From: Gracilaria vermiculophylla
Lineage: Eukaryota > Rhodophyta > Florideophyceae > Gracilariales > Gracilariaceae
Direction: 5' to 3'
Assembly (NCBI GenBank): GCA_019155205.2
Contig: JAHNZQ020000016.1
Coordinates: 314,183-378,182, forward strand
DNA length: 64,000 nucleotides
Program-made: the position numbers and the translations under genes
Shown here: positions 41,900-52,719 of the stretch, one piece after another
Numbering within the stretch: the first letter of the stretch is position 1
How the letters are laid out: each line of letters starts with the position of its first letter
Notes under the pieces: model-generated
Databases searched by the model: none
Told to the model about the DNA's origin: nothing
The model's input: only the letters and a program-made list of their open reading frames with translations

Positions 41900-43830
41900 T
41901 CATTGACGGGTTGAGAGTAGTACAGTGTACTGGTTCTCTAGACCAGCGAATACTGCGAGGCGGTGGTTAGCCCCGAGGATTTGCGAATCGGGCACTCCTG
42001 TAAGATCCTGCCAAGGCGAATGAGGTAGAAGACGAGGGAGTCCTTGTGATCGACGGTGCTCCCTGACGTGAGGTGTATGTGAGAACAAGGGCCTCTTGAT
42101 CTCCCTCGAGATTGAACTCGTCGAACTCCTCTGAGGTGCTGGATTCCAACGTGAGGGCGGATGCCCGAAGGTTCCTTAAGGCCCTCAGCTTGTCCGAGAA
42201 TGGAGCGTGGATGCGGCGAACGGCACGATAGTTATCCTGAAATGATTCCTCGAAACGTTTTAGCTCTATAGAGGTGGTCTTTGGGTTGGTTTTCAAGTGA
42301 TCACGCACCCTGCCGCGGATCGCGGTAAGGAGTCCTTTTACAAAAAACGACTTCAACCGCTGTTCCGAGTACTCGTTCCGACATCGCAGGGCCTTCATCC
42401 ACAGCTTCTGTGAGAATGGCGTTTCGGTCATTCCCGTACTCTGCCTACAGGAGGTGACTTCAGTGTCAGCATCGCCTATCACCTCGTCCGTTGCATTTTT
42501 CTTCAGGAGAAAGTTCATCACCTCCGGGTATGTAGTCAAGATCTCCGTTCCAGGGTCATCCGCAGCGGTGCTCTACCCCGTGAGGCGCAGCTGAATCAGT
42601 GACTGCGTTTGGCCGATGTGGTAGAACTGAAAACACCATACGGCGGCACCTTCATGGACACCATTGGTATTAAACGCTGAACGGAAGCGTGTGAGAGAAT
42701 TCAAAACCGAGATGGGGTCTTCACCAGAGAAGGAGTGCTTTTTCATCCTAATGTCCATCCGGCGCTGGAGCTTCATGAGTCGTTTAGCGACCGAGGCGGT
42801 GTAAAGAGTGGAGCGATGCTTCAACCTTTAGGTGTCATAATCCACCAATTTGGCGAAGAGGTCGTTAAGCGGGACGACCTTCCTGTCCCTTCTGCTTTTC
42901 TCCTTGGGAGGTATATTGTCCTCCAAGCTGGAGCTGTTTACGGATTTAGAGTTTGAACTTCTCTCCGAATTGGTGTCTCGCTTCCTGGTTTTCTCCCTCC
43001 GTTTCCTTCGGCGTCGTTCCTTTAGGTTTTCTGTGTGCCTAACGATACCTCCGCTATCGTGATTCACCTGAGGAGTGTCCTGTGCTACACTCCTTGGTTG
43101 AAGTACTTCGCGACCGGTATCCTGTCCTACTCTGAGTGGCGACAGGCCCGAACGATTCAAAGCAATATTCCTGAGGTGTTCCCGTTTCCCTACGACAGTA
43201 TCATTTCTTTCTCTGGAGTAGGGGGTGGCAGCACCCTGTCCTTCTCTGCCCAGGTTCAATTTAGGTGTTGATAGAGGGAACCTCTCCTGTACGGAAGAAT
43301 GATTTTGAAACGCCGCTGCGGAGAGTAGCTGCGCGGATTGGGAACAAACCTCATCACTCATAACATCTTTTGATCACTTTGAGGAAGGGGTTCTGAATCC
43401 TGAAAAGCATCCACGCCACTATGACTACTCTCCATTGCGATATCCTGCACAAGTGCGTGGCGGCGCGCTCCAAAACGCGCCTCAACACTGGCAAAAAAAA
43501 TTTCGACCTGCTTTTGTGAGTGCCGATCCTTAAAGCGTCATGCCAGAGATCCCTAAAGGGAGTTAGCCTACGGTTGTTTCCGTCCCTGCAGCTCCTCAAA
43601 TGGCTGATGCGATGCCGAGTGCGGTGTTTGATCCTCCATGTCAGCGTTCTCCAGGGATTTCGCGGGCAATTTTGCTTGCCTTCGATCGTGTGCTCTCCTA
43701 AGGCGATTCCTTAAACGCTCCACAGAGGAGCCAGGATTCCTAAAGAGGTTTGAAGGATTCCCCATTCTGGCGGTAATCTCCTGGGGAGCTAGTGGGTGTG
43801 CTCTGTTGCAGCGCCACACCGGGCCCCGGA
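41900..43830 (-). pseudogene. Gyp-A gag
   Basis: The fragments 43354-43819, 42828-43361, 42573-42824 and 41967-42539 read in series as a long gag. Order: N-terminal helical part, a very basic Ser/Arg/Lys region (NLKERRRRKRREKTRKRDTN), a capsid-like part (TPFSQKLWMKALRCRNEYSE, KSFFVKGLLTAIRGRVRDHL) and an end near 41967. The first two match 1-853. No zinc knuckle was found. The gag identity follows from order and the capsid-like region. Confidence 0.7.
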
Positions 43831-43900
43831 GCCGTCCAAGTACTTATAGGACATCATGCAGTCGATGCGCCTTCTACAGTGAGGTCAACCGTGTTCAGCT

Positions 43901-44349
43901 CTGAGTCATATTCCCCCTGCTGAGGGTCATCCTATTAGCAGAGATATGCCGCATAGTACGCATAACTCACCCTTCACGCCTCACCGAAGAGCAATTTCTA
44001 TCCAGTATATTTAATTTGGTATTGTACGGTATTCTTGTTCTCTTTTGTCACTGTTCTCCGACCCATCTTGAATTTTTCTTAGCTTCTACGCTTTTTTCGC
44101 TTATTTAATGAAGTTTCGAACCATTTTATAATGACCTGATTTTTCCCATCTTTTCTCCGTTATCAGGATCTGAACTATTTTGATCCATCATTATCTACCT
44201 TGAATCATCTCCAACATCCTAGTTGTGTCCAGCTGCACTACGCAGCGTTACGCTTGCTTCGAAAGTGCTTGGAGGGATCATCCCGAAAGCCTACCTCCCC
44301 AAGAAAAAGAGGTCTCGAACGTATTGAAAGACACCCTGTCTTGGGTTCT
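43901..44349. other. Unassigned AT-rich stretch between two Gypsy elements
   Basis: About 450 bases with no match to the Gyp-A leader or LTR and no recognised protein. It holds the target site (GCTCT, 44350-44354) of the next element. Confidence 0.4.
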
Positions 44350-44354
44350 GCTCT

Positions 44355-44645
44355 CGTGGTACCATCACTGTACGTGCGGTATCATTGGCGTAGATAAATT
44401 CTACGTCGCGGCGCAAAAGTAGACAACCTGTTGAAAGAGGGGGCAGTGTTGCAGGTTTTAGTCTAGACGTCTACCACCGGCGCCCCGATGCCTCCCGTCT
44501 CCCGGGAGCATCGAACTCACTCGATTGCCCACCACGAACCAACTCACCGAGCCTTCCGTAAACTTTATTCATCCACCGCCGTTTCGCTTTCCTCTCGCCG
44601 AGCCCAAAGTCCGAACGCCCACCTGTGCAACCCCGGGCGACCACA
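44355..44645 (+). repeat. 5' LTR of Gyp-C
   Basis: It starts CGTGGTACCATCACTG (the first T mutated to C compared with the 3' copy) and ends GCGACCACA. It is alignable throughout with 49504-49794, with numerous substitutions that indicate an old insertion. Confidence 0.9.
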
Positions 44646-44729
44646 GTGGGCACTACTCCGCACCCAAGTGGTTGAAACCAGCAAGATCTGTAGGATCATC
44701 CGAAACCGTCGGAACTCTCGAAGGCCACA

Positions 44730-45508
44730 ATGAAAACTACATCGTCATCCTCCACGCCGATGCGCACTAGCCAAGGCATCACTGGAACGGCGAAAGTGGA
44801 ATATGTCAATATGGGTCTACCTCAGCCTTTTCTGACACATCTCGAAACCGAGTCTATCCGCATATTCTTGCGCGGATATGATGCGTATTGCCGCGAGCTC
44901 AAGACGCGTGCAGTACAGCTGGTTCAAAAAGCGTCCATGAGTCTTGAGCAATTCCGTCCCGTGGGTCTCGTGTACTGTGTGGACGCCGAACATCTCAAGT
45001 CCGCCGTGGGCCTCGGGATGGTCGACGCCTGTATGGACATTGCGGAACTTTCAAGCAACAATCTACGGGCCTTCTTCGAGAAGGAGGCCAGTACTTGGCA
45101 ACTGTCGTGACCGAGTCAGAATTAAGCGCCATGGTTCTCAAACATAAGTGCATGGACATGAGTGTCAAGTCCACAACCGGTCGGATGAAGTTGCTCTTAA
45201 TCGACTACAAATAACTATTGCATCAACATGGAAAAGCATGAGTTGCCGAAACCAACCGAAAAGCAGCCGTGCGTCATATTCTGTCGGTCGTCAAGCCGGC
45301 CCAACTCAAGACCAGACGTGAACAAGACATCTCGTTCTCAAAAAGACATCTAAAGAAGAACTTTAAGGCTTTCCTCAAGAATGCCTTGGACCTTTTAGAG
45401 GCTTTCGAGAAGTTCCATAACGAGAATCCACGTGGCTTTCAGTCCGAAGCGGAAGGACGCAGAACAAACACCGGCTTAAAGACAAAGCCGGAGAATAAGC
45501 CAGCATGA
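44730..45508 (+). pseudogene. Gyp-C gag fragment
   Basis: A frame from ATG 44730 covers 126 codons (FLTHLETESIRIFLRGYDAY) and continues after frame changes to about 45508 (FKAFLKNALDLLEAFEKFHN) as a helical gag-like protein. No zinc knuckle is seen. Position behind the 5' LTR supports the call. Confidence 0.6.
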
Positions 45509-45779
45509 AAGCCCTCAAAGGACCTGGTAAATAAAAGGCCCCCGCCATCGCTTTATCCGATGAAGGCCTGCGAGGGCACAAAACGAATGGATTGGGTCGA
45601 TGACTGCGAGCAAGCTTCCGTAAAAGAGAAGAAAGACTTCAAAGACAAGCTGGCCACAGCCAGGGCACGTGATGGTCCGGCACGGTCGACAGGAAGGCAA
45701 GTCTCCTTGGGCGGTGACGCAGCCTCATCTGCATCCGGAACTGTCAGTCGCCTTTGATAAGACAAGGAAAAGACCAACA

Positions 45780-48700
45780 TGGGCGACGAATCACCGTCGT
45801 GCATCATGACCGTATCGGATACCACGGTCAGCATCGATGTAAATGCCCGTTGCCACGACGGCAGGGACGAGAACATTGCGTCGACGACTTTGGCCGAACG
45901 AGCGGTACTCAAATGCATCGGGAAGATCACATTCATCGACACTATCATCCTCGAAATCGCCCTGCCTAAGAAGAACGAGAAGCCGAGACGGGACACGTTC
46001 CCATGAGCGTGGTGCGTGCCCGCAACGGTCCTGCACCTCAATACTGGTCGCCTCGCGCTCAAGAATATTCGCTATCTTGTGGCGGACGACGCAGTGGCAT
46101 GTGAAGACTTGCTGATCGGCCGTCCGGCATTGCTCCACCTACGTGTGGCCACACGCACCCTGCTCGAAGACCGCGTGGCGACACTCGACAGGACTGACTG
46201 CAACCCCAAATCCCTCCCAGCGGTCAAGGGTAGACACATTAGCCGCATTATGGTGGCACGAAGCAAAGGAGTCATCAATTACCAAGAGAAGAGATGGCCT
46301 GCAGTGAATCCAGACTGCCCAAAGGTCAACTATTTTCGCGCACGGGCGGAAGACGATCTGTTAGCGGAATCATCTTTGCTGTATTTCATCGACTGGGACC
46401 AGCATGAGGATATCAAGGTCGCCGTGGACGACTTATGCAGAGCCGCCTTCGAAAATGGCCTTGCGAAGGAAAAGCTTCCGCGCCTCGCCAAACTGTTGGC
46501 AGGTCATGTGGACATCTTCCGCATTTCATTCTTCTCCTAACCGACCGCGCGCCCCCCACCGCTCAAGATCAAGCTCACCCCTGACGCCAAACCCGTTTAG
46601 GTTCGTCTTCGGAAGTACTTAAAGGGGCAACGATACTTACTAGCCACGTTCGTTAAGGATCTTGTCTATCAGGGCCTTGCGTAACCAAACCCGACTTCTG
46701 AGTGCGCTTGTGCACCCGTTTTGGTGCCCAAACCGGTCGCACAATTTAGGTTCACGTGCGATATTCGCTAGGTGAATTTATACACCATGCATCACAACTA
46801 TCCGATGCCGAACCTCGAACACGAGTTGACCAAAGTGAGCCAGTCGAAGTACTTCGCAAATTTCGACTTCTCACACAGCTGCTGGCAGCTGGAAACCACC
46901 AAAGAGTTTCAAGAGAGTCAATCCTTCATATCTCCGGATGGGATCTTCACTCCGACACGTGTCCTACACGAAACGACGAACGCCGTCACCCACCTGCAGT
47001 CATACCTCGCCGGCACCATCTCCGACGACCTGAAGCCTTACAGCCTGTTTTGGCTCGATGACGTCCTCCTATATGCGCCAACAGTGGAAAAACTTCTCAA
47101 GTCTATCGAGTCGTTCTTCGCCCTCTGCATAGAATACAATCTCAAACTGCACCCCGGCAAATGCACGCTCTTCGCCACACAAATCTGCTGGTGCGGTCGC
47201 CTTGTATCCTTCGAGGGCATTCGCCACGACCCACGACGATTGAAAGGCCTGTTTATGATGGAGCCGCCGACCTCCGGGTCGCAACTTCAACAGTTCGTCT
47301 ACGCCCTGCAAGGGGTCAAGTAGGGCATTCCAAACTTCACAGATCTCGTGACTCTGCTGCACGAGTTCATGGAATGTATCTACAACAATGTATACAAGCG
47401 CACCAAGCGCGCAGTCAGCCGAGTCAGTCTCTTCAATCTGGGCTGGGGTCCGAACGATCTGGGCGCCTTCGAAGCCTGTAAACACGCCCTTGCCCATCAG
47501 GTCACTCTCGCTTATCCCTATGTCAACCAACTTTTGTGCGTATACACCGATGCTTCTGACACGGCCTGGTCCGGAATGGTTACAGAAGTCCCACGCACCG
47601 ATGCCCATAAGGCCCACGCCGAGCAGAACCTCTCGCTGCTCGCGTTTCACTCCGGTCTCTTCAACGCGATCCAACTTAGCTAATCGGTCTTGGAGAAAGA
47701 AGCCAATGCTGTGTTGACCACTTTAGATCGTATGCACTTAATCGTTGCCACTCCCGACGGTTTCGACCTTTACACGTTCCATAACAATCTTACCTTTCTT
47801 TTCGACCCTCTATCCGTCGTGCCTGACTTATCAGCCACCTCCATTCGCAAAGTACTACGATGGGCCATGCGTTTCAGCATGTACCGCTACACATTCTTCT
47901 GCATCAAAGGAAACGCAAACGTCTAGGCCGCCTTCTTGTCCCACTGGAAGACAGAGCCAAACAATGTGCGCCGAGTGTGCACATGCCTGAGCGTCCATCG
48001 TTGTCCGCCGCGGACTTGGAGTGGCCGTCCCGGTCTGTCATCGCCAAAACTAAGCAGGACTTTGCTTCCATCCGTCCTGAAAGACTTAAACTCTCCGACC
48101 ATTTCTGGACTTACAAAGATACCCAATGATACCGACGCTGTTTGGATCCCCGACGACACTGCCGATCTGCAACCCCGTCTGTGTGTCATCGCCCACACTG
48201 ATCCTTCCAGTCATCACGGACGTGACGCCACCGCGACATTACTGTCTCAGTGCTTTCACTGGTCAACCCTGCACGTGGACGTCCACGCCTTCGTCCGTGC
48301 CTGCATTCACTGTCTATCGACAGATGGAGGGGAAAGAATATAACGCCCGTTCTGTTGGGCAGTCCATGGAACGAAGCCCAATCATCTCCTTCAGTTCGAT
48401 TACATCTATCTTAGATTTGGTAAGACTGGGTCCAAGTATGTCCTCATGTTCCGCGACGACCATTCGGACTACAACTGGTTCTTCGTCTACGAAAACACCA
48501 ACCCTGAAAACGCAGCTTCCGCGATCATCGACTGGTGCGCCGCCTCCGGTATCCGCAATGGCTTGATGTAAGACGGTCCCACACACTTCAAGAATGAAAT
48601 CATCCTTCTTGTCTGCAAGGGCCTCAAGGTGCCGCACAATTGCACCCTGCCCTACTGCCCCAGGAGCAACGGGGCAGTTGAGCGACTCGAAAAGGAGTTA

Positions 48701-49470
48701 GTCCGCGTGGGTCGAGGGGTCTTATCGGAATTGAAAATGCAGACTGACGAATGGCTTGACCTCTTTTCGATCTTTGCTTTGGTCTTGAACATTCTCCATC
48801 TCCGTCGCACGGCAATGTTTGTCCCATCACGGCCTTTTTAGGACGCAAAGTGACACCACCAATCAAAACCTTCCTCCGCTCCACTACGGCCAAGCCAGTC
48901 ACTCTTACCGATGCGCAGATGGAGCGCAAGCTAAATGTTGAAAAACTCATCACGATCTCCGCTGAGCTTCACCCGCTTGTACAGTCCAGTCTGGTCAAAA
49001 TTCGCGAGCAATATCGATCGTCTGTCTTACGTTGCTCGATCCCTAACTTCGAACAGGGAGATTTTTGTACTCATCACACGTGACGAGTACGGCGTCGGCG
49101 ATAAGCTGTTGCTTCGCTGACGCGGTCCCCGTCGGGTCATCAAAGTGCTCAACGACCTTGTGTACCAAGTCGAAGACTTGCGCAGAGGCCATCTGGACGA
49201 GATACACGCGACACTTCTAAATTGTTACGGCGACGATGCGGTAGATGAACGCATGGTCATGGATCACGTGTTGCAATCCGAGCGAGCCCGTTCCTCGGCT
49301 CATGGATTTACAAGACGGCCCTAACAAACTTGAAGTCATTGTCCGATGGAAGGGCCTTGCCAAATCTGAGAGCATCGCCGAGCCTCTCCTCAATGTCTTT
49401 GAAGACATCCCTTCTGTGGTCAAGCGCTTGCTGAAGCGCAAAAACATGCCGGCCAACCTGGTCGCGAAGG
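45780..49470 (+). pseudogene. Gyp-C pol (protease, RT, RNase H, integrase, chromodomain), broken
   Basis: The protease-like part near 45830 has lost DSGA (HDGRDE in its place). The RT at 46772-47323 has FANFDFSHSCWQLETT and the catalytic WLDDVLLYAP near 47050. RNase H near 47535 has VYTDASDTAWSGM, continued at 47690-47926. The integrase has a zinc site (AHTDPSSHHGRDATA ... CIHC, 48190-48310), FRDDHSDYNWFF, DGPTHFKNE near 48575 and GAVERLEKELVR near 48680. The chromodomain near 49340 has EVIVRWKGLAKSES. Stops and frameshifts separate the parts. Confidence 0.88.
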
Positions 49471-49503
49471 ATCAAGCCGCACTTCGTCTTTTAACGAGGG
49501 GAG

Positions 49504-49794
49504 TGTGTTACCGTCACTGTACGTGCGGTACCGTCGGCGTATATGTATTTTACACCGTTGCGCAATAGTGGACAACCTGTCGAAAGAAGGGGCATTGTTG
49601 CAGGCTTTAGTCTAGATGTCGACCACAGGCGCCCGGATTCCTCCCGTCTCCCGAGAGCATTGAACTCATCCGATCGCCCACCACGAGCCAATTTACGGAG
49701 CCTTTCGTAAAATTAATTCAACCACCGCCGTTTCGCTTTCGTCTCGCCGAGCCCGAAGTCCAAACACGCACCCGTCCAACCCCGGGTGACCACA
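49504..49794 (+). repeat. 3' LTR of Gyp-C
   Basis: It starts TGTGTTACCGTCACTG, ends GTGACCACA, and is followed by the duplicated GCTCT at 49795-49799. Confidence 0.92.
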
Positions 49795-50103
49795 GCTCTA
49801 CAGAAGGTGAGTGGGACAGGCACGGATTGTTCATTGTGTTCGTACACGTGTCCCATTAGTAAAAACGGAAAGAAGTAAAAAAAAAAAAGACTCAAAACAG
49901 AGAGAATACTTTGGTGTTTGACGACAGGCCATCTGCTTTCAATGTTGGGATTTTTGAAATACAGGGAAAACTTTAATGCGAGCAGAAATACTCAAAACTG
50001 AGCTCCACAAGCCGTTCAATCAGGATCCGTAGTTGTTTTTGCCATTGAATGACTCATAAACATCTACAAAAAAACATCCAAAGAAACTTTTCACATGACA
50101 ATG

Positions 50104-50192
50104 GCAGCACATTTGTGCTGCTACCCTGCAGCTTGGATGCCGCCATAAGGCGCGGCATCCAATTACCGGCCCTCATTCAAGGCCGTTGAATT
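50104..50192. repeat. Cluster of three adjacent stem-loops
   Basis: Three inverted repeats follow each other: 50104-50121 (GCAGCACA/TGTGCTGC, 8-bp perfect stem), 50135-50160 (GGATGCCGC/GCGGCATCC, 9-bp perfect stem, 8-base loop) and 50161-50192 (AATT and CGGCC arms paired with GGCCG and AATT). Surroundings are AT-rich and non-coding. The function is unknown. Confidence 0.6.
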
Positions 50193-51329
50193 GTTTTGAG
50201 GCAGTGTAATTCCAGCCCTCCTTCGCTCCTCTGTTCACGGCACCGCCGGTTGGTACAGGGGCCTGAAGCGAGTGGTAGCACACATCCACCTGCGGCGAAG
50301 AGACGAAGGGAGGAAAAGTTCGCGACCAGGACGCCGACCCCCCTCGCGCCGGTAAAAGTGGTAGATCTCCTTCTGCACTCTCATTGCGGGGAGTCAGCTG
50401 CCCATTAAAAGACACAAGCGCCGTCGTCTAGCTTCCGCACCACGCTCTGCCTCCACCTCTCGTTGAGCCAGCCACGTGGATCGACACGCAACAACATTCA
50501 TTGGCAAGTGCATATGAGCATTTACCAATACACACTATGTTGTTCCCATCCCATGATCTGGGTGAAAGAAACATTGGACGTTTTCCCTAATGATTTTCCG
50601 CCCTTCATTTTGAAAGCCTGTGTTATTCGATAAACACGATCAAATAGTTCGTAGAGCAATGTATCATCTCATGGATTATTGTCAAAATGTAATGATACAT
50701 GATCGTAATATTTCGAATATCGATTGCCTTGCAAAGCCCTCATATGACGTGCGTTTTGATTCTTTGGTACATAAATAGAGAGTGGAGCTTTAAAAAAGAG
50801 CGCCAGGAGCATGTAATCTCACGAGGACTATAAAAATGAGTAGCGTCCCCGATTTTCATACGGCAGATAGGTTGCTTTAGCGGGAGAATAAGCTCATTTC
50901 CGAAATTGAGAGGACAAAACAGTAATCCATTGCTACGGTAGTTTAAGTATGTTTTCGTAATAAACGGAATATCCATTTTATGATCAAAAATGTAACGCAA
51001 TGTTTTAAATAGAAAAGAAAAATTTTTGCTTATAGTTCTGTATCGATTGACAAAAAATTCTTTGAAATGCATTCTACTATTAAATGTATTGTTTGCTGTT
51101 TAGAAAAATGAATAAATTATGTGTTGCTGTAAAAGTGTTTTTCTCTGATCCAAAGAGGCCTCTGTAGGTTGTTGACGAAAAATGCAGGTATAGATATGTG
51201 TGAAGATGATTCTTACTTTCTTCCAGCCATTGATCTGTTTCCATTATCCAAATTTTGTCAGTTTTAACAAGATAATACAACTATTCATGTTCTTTAAGGA
51301 ATAATACAGGTGGTTCACTCATGACAAAC
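50193..51329. other. Non-coding stretch, no gene recognised
   Basis: About 50200-50500 is GC-rich without a recognised product. The remainder to 51330 is AT-rich and has no supported gene. Confidence 0.45.
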
Positions 51330-51533
51330 CTAAACGTTTGGAGTGGCTTGTTCATGAACTTGATTTGGATTCAGTCAAAATTCTTTGGAGCATCTTAAAG
51401 TGGGTCGTAAATGGTACTTTGATAGTCGTTTGTTTGACACTGCAGAAGCTTATAAAGCTGTAGCGGAATGGGAAAATTTATTATATTTGGATGCCTCTAC
51501 GATGCCTTTTCGTCGCATGTGGAGACGTTATTA
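51330..51533 (+). pseudogene. Tc1/mariner transposase C-terminal fragment
   Basis: It reads LEWLVHELDLDS, then in the next frame KVGRKWYFDSRLFDTAEAYK and AVAEWENLLYLDASTMPFRR before TAG near 51533. This matches the C-terminal pattern of the other Tc1 transposases here (GRQF.T..ELK...EWENI...Y...MP.R). No other part of the element was found nearby. Confidence 0.65.
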
Positions 51534-52719
51534 GACTTTTATTTTACTATCTCTTTGAAAGAAAACAAAATATTAAATTATTGCATTGGTTAGGACTGAT
51601 TTTATAAAACATATTTGTTTATTTGTTACCAATGTGTGGGACAACATTTTTTTGTTCATGCGTTTGTCAACAGTCAAACGTAATCTGTAGCTTGTCAGGA
51701 AATTTTTGTCACATGTATATGACCCGCTTCACATGTCATTTGGTAAAGATATTCTGACGCAACGAAAGTTTTATGACTCTTGTTTCATTTTTGAAGACCA
51801 CCGTACCTTCAAAGGCGGGATGTAAAAAAAATATTGGTTGAACACAATTATTTTGAGGTATCGAAAATGAAAACAGTGCCGCAGAGGTTCACAGAAAATC
51901 ATGGATGGGGGGTTCCGCTGAGACAAGGAGAAATCGAAGCTTTCAGTTGAGCGTTAGAAAAGCTTTAACGTACAGAGGCGTTTCGAGAACATCATTTTTT
52001 CCTTCGCCTGGGCCAGTTGGTCCATTCTGCAAGTTTCCAGGATTTTCTTGTTTTGACTCAGTTTCATAATGTTACCCGTGTACTTTATAACTCTTCCGGG
52101 GGAGTGCTTCAGCATATTTCAGGAAGAAAAAGTGTAGCACAAAAACGCGCCCACGGATAATGAAAAATTGTGGGTGGCCGCATATGTAAAGTAGTTGCAT
52201 CATGGATTAAGGCTTATACGCGCTGCACGCCGACGGCATTTACACGATAAAATTCAGTTCAATCATACTTTAGCTCGGGCAAAGAGAGTTTCCGCGCTAA
52301 GGTCTGAGCAAGGTCTTAACAAGCACAGACGAGACGATTTAGATCTGCAATATAGACTTGGATACAAGGATACCATCTGCAAAACAAAACGACAAAGATA
52401 ACACTCACCAACTAGATACAAATCAACACAGAAAGCTATATAGAGTAGAATTTGATGAAGAAAAAAACGAGAAAAAAAAAAGACCACGAGAAAATGGTAT
52501 AACACAATAAGAATAACACGTTTTCCATTCCTGTCCCCTTCCAAACCAAAAAGCGAGCAGATGGGAAGATCAAATCAGGTCCCAAAAGAGCAGTGAACAG
52601 AAACGAATTAACAAGTACATGACGACCAACTTCGAAAAAGCACGGAAAGGGTTCGTCGGCGGACGTCAGTTTGAGGAGAGCATAACAATAATGCATGACG
52701 ATAGAGGTTTTTTTGCGCA
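51534..52719. other. AT-rich intergenic region, no gene seen
   Basis: About 1.2 kb with only short open frames of no recognised kind. The right end includes the 3' region of the minus-strand proline-rich gene. Confidence 0.5.

Larger units (their letters stand above)
35710..43900 (-). mobile_element. Ty3/Gypsy element Gyp-A, large copy with antisense ORF and deleted protease/RT
   Basis: The left boundary is the 3' LTR 35710-36262. Immediately right of it the minus strand has the polypurine tract GAAAGGGGGTA that normally precedes a 3' LTR. Moving right come a 2.7-kb region with an antisense frame, then on the minus strand chromodomain-like tail, integrase, RNase H and gag. The gag end (42868-43790) aligns with the copy at the window start, which joins the same LTR family. 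The 5' LTR is missing; homology stops near 43790-43900. Gag ends near 41900 and RNase H begins near 41400, so no room is left for protease and RT. Confidence 0.85.
44355..49794 (+). mobile_element. Ty3/Gypsy element Gyp-C with both LTRs
   Basis: Two 291-bp direct repeats (44355-44645 and 49504-49794) are flanked by the target duplication GCTCT (44350-44354 and 49795-49799). A purine tract GAGGGGAG ends at 49503, directly before the 3' LTR, and a TGG-starting primer-site candidate follows the 5' LTR at 44647. In between are gag, degenerate protease, RT, RNase H, integrase and chromodomain on the plus strand. The RT/RNase H text (EANAVLTTLDRMHLIVATPD) resembles Gypsy elements known from oomycetes. 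It is full length but broken by many stops. Confidence 0.92.
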
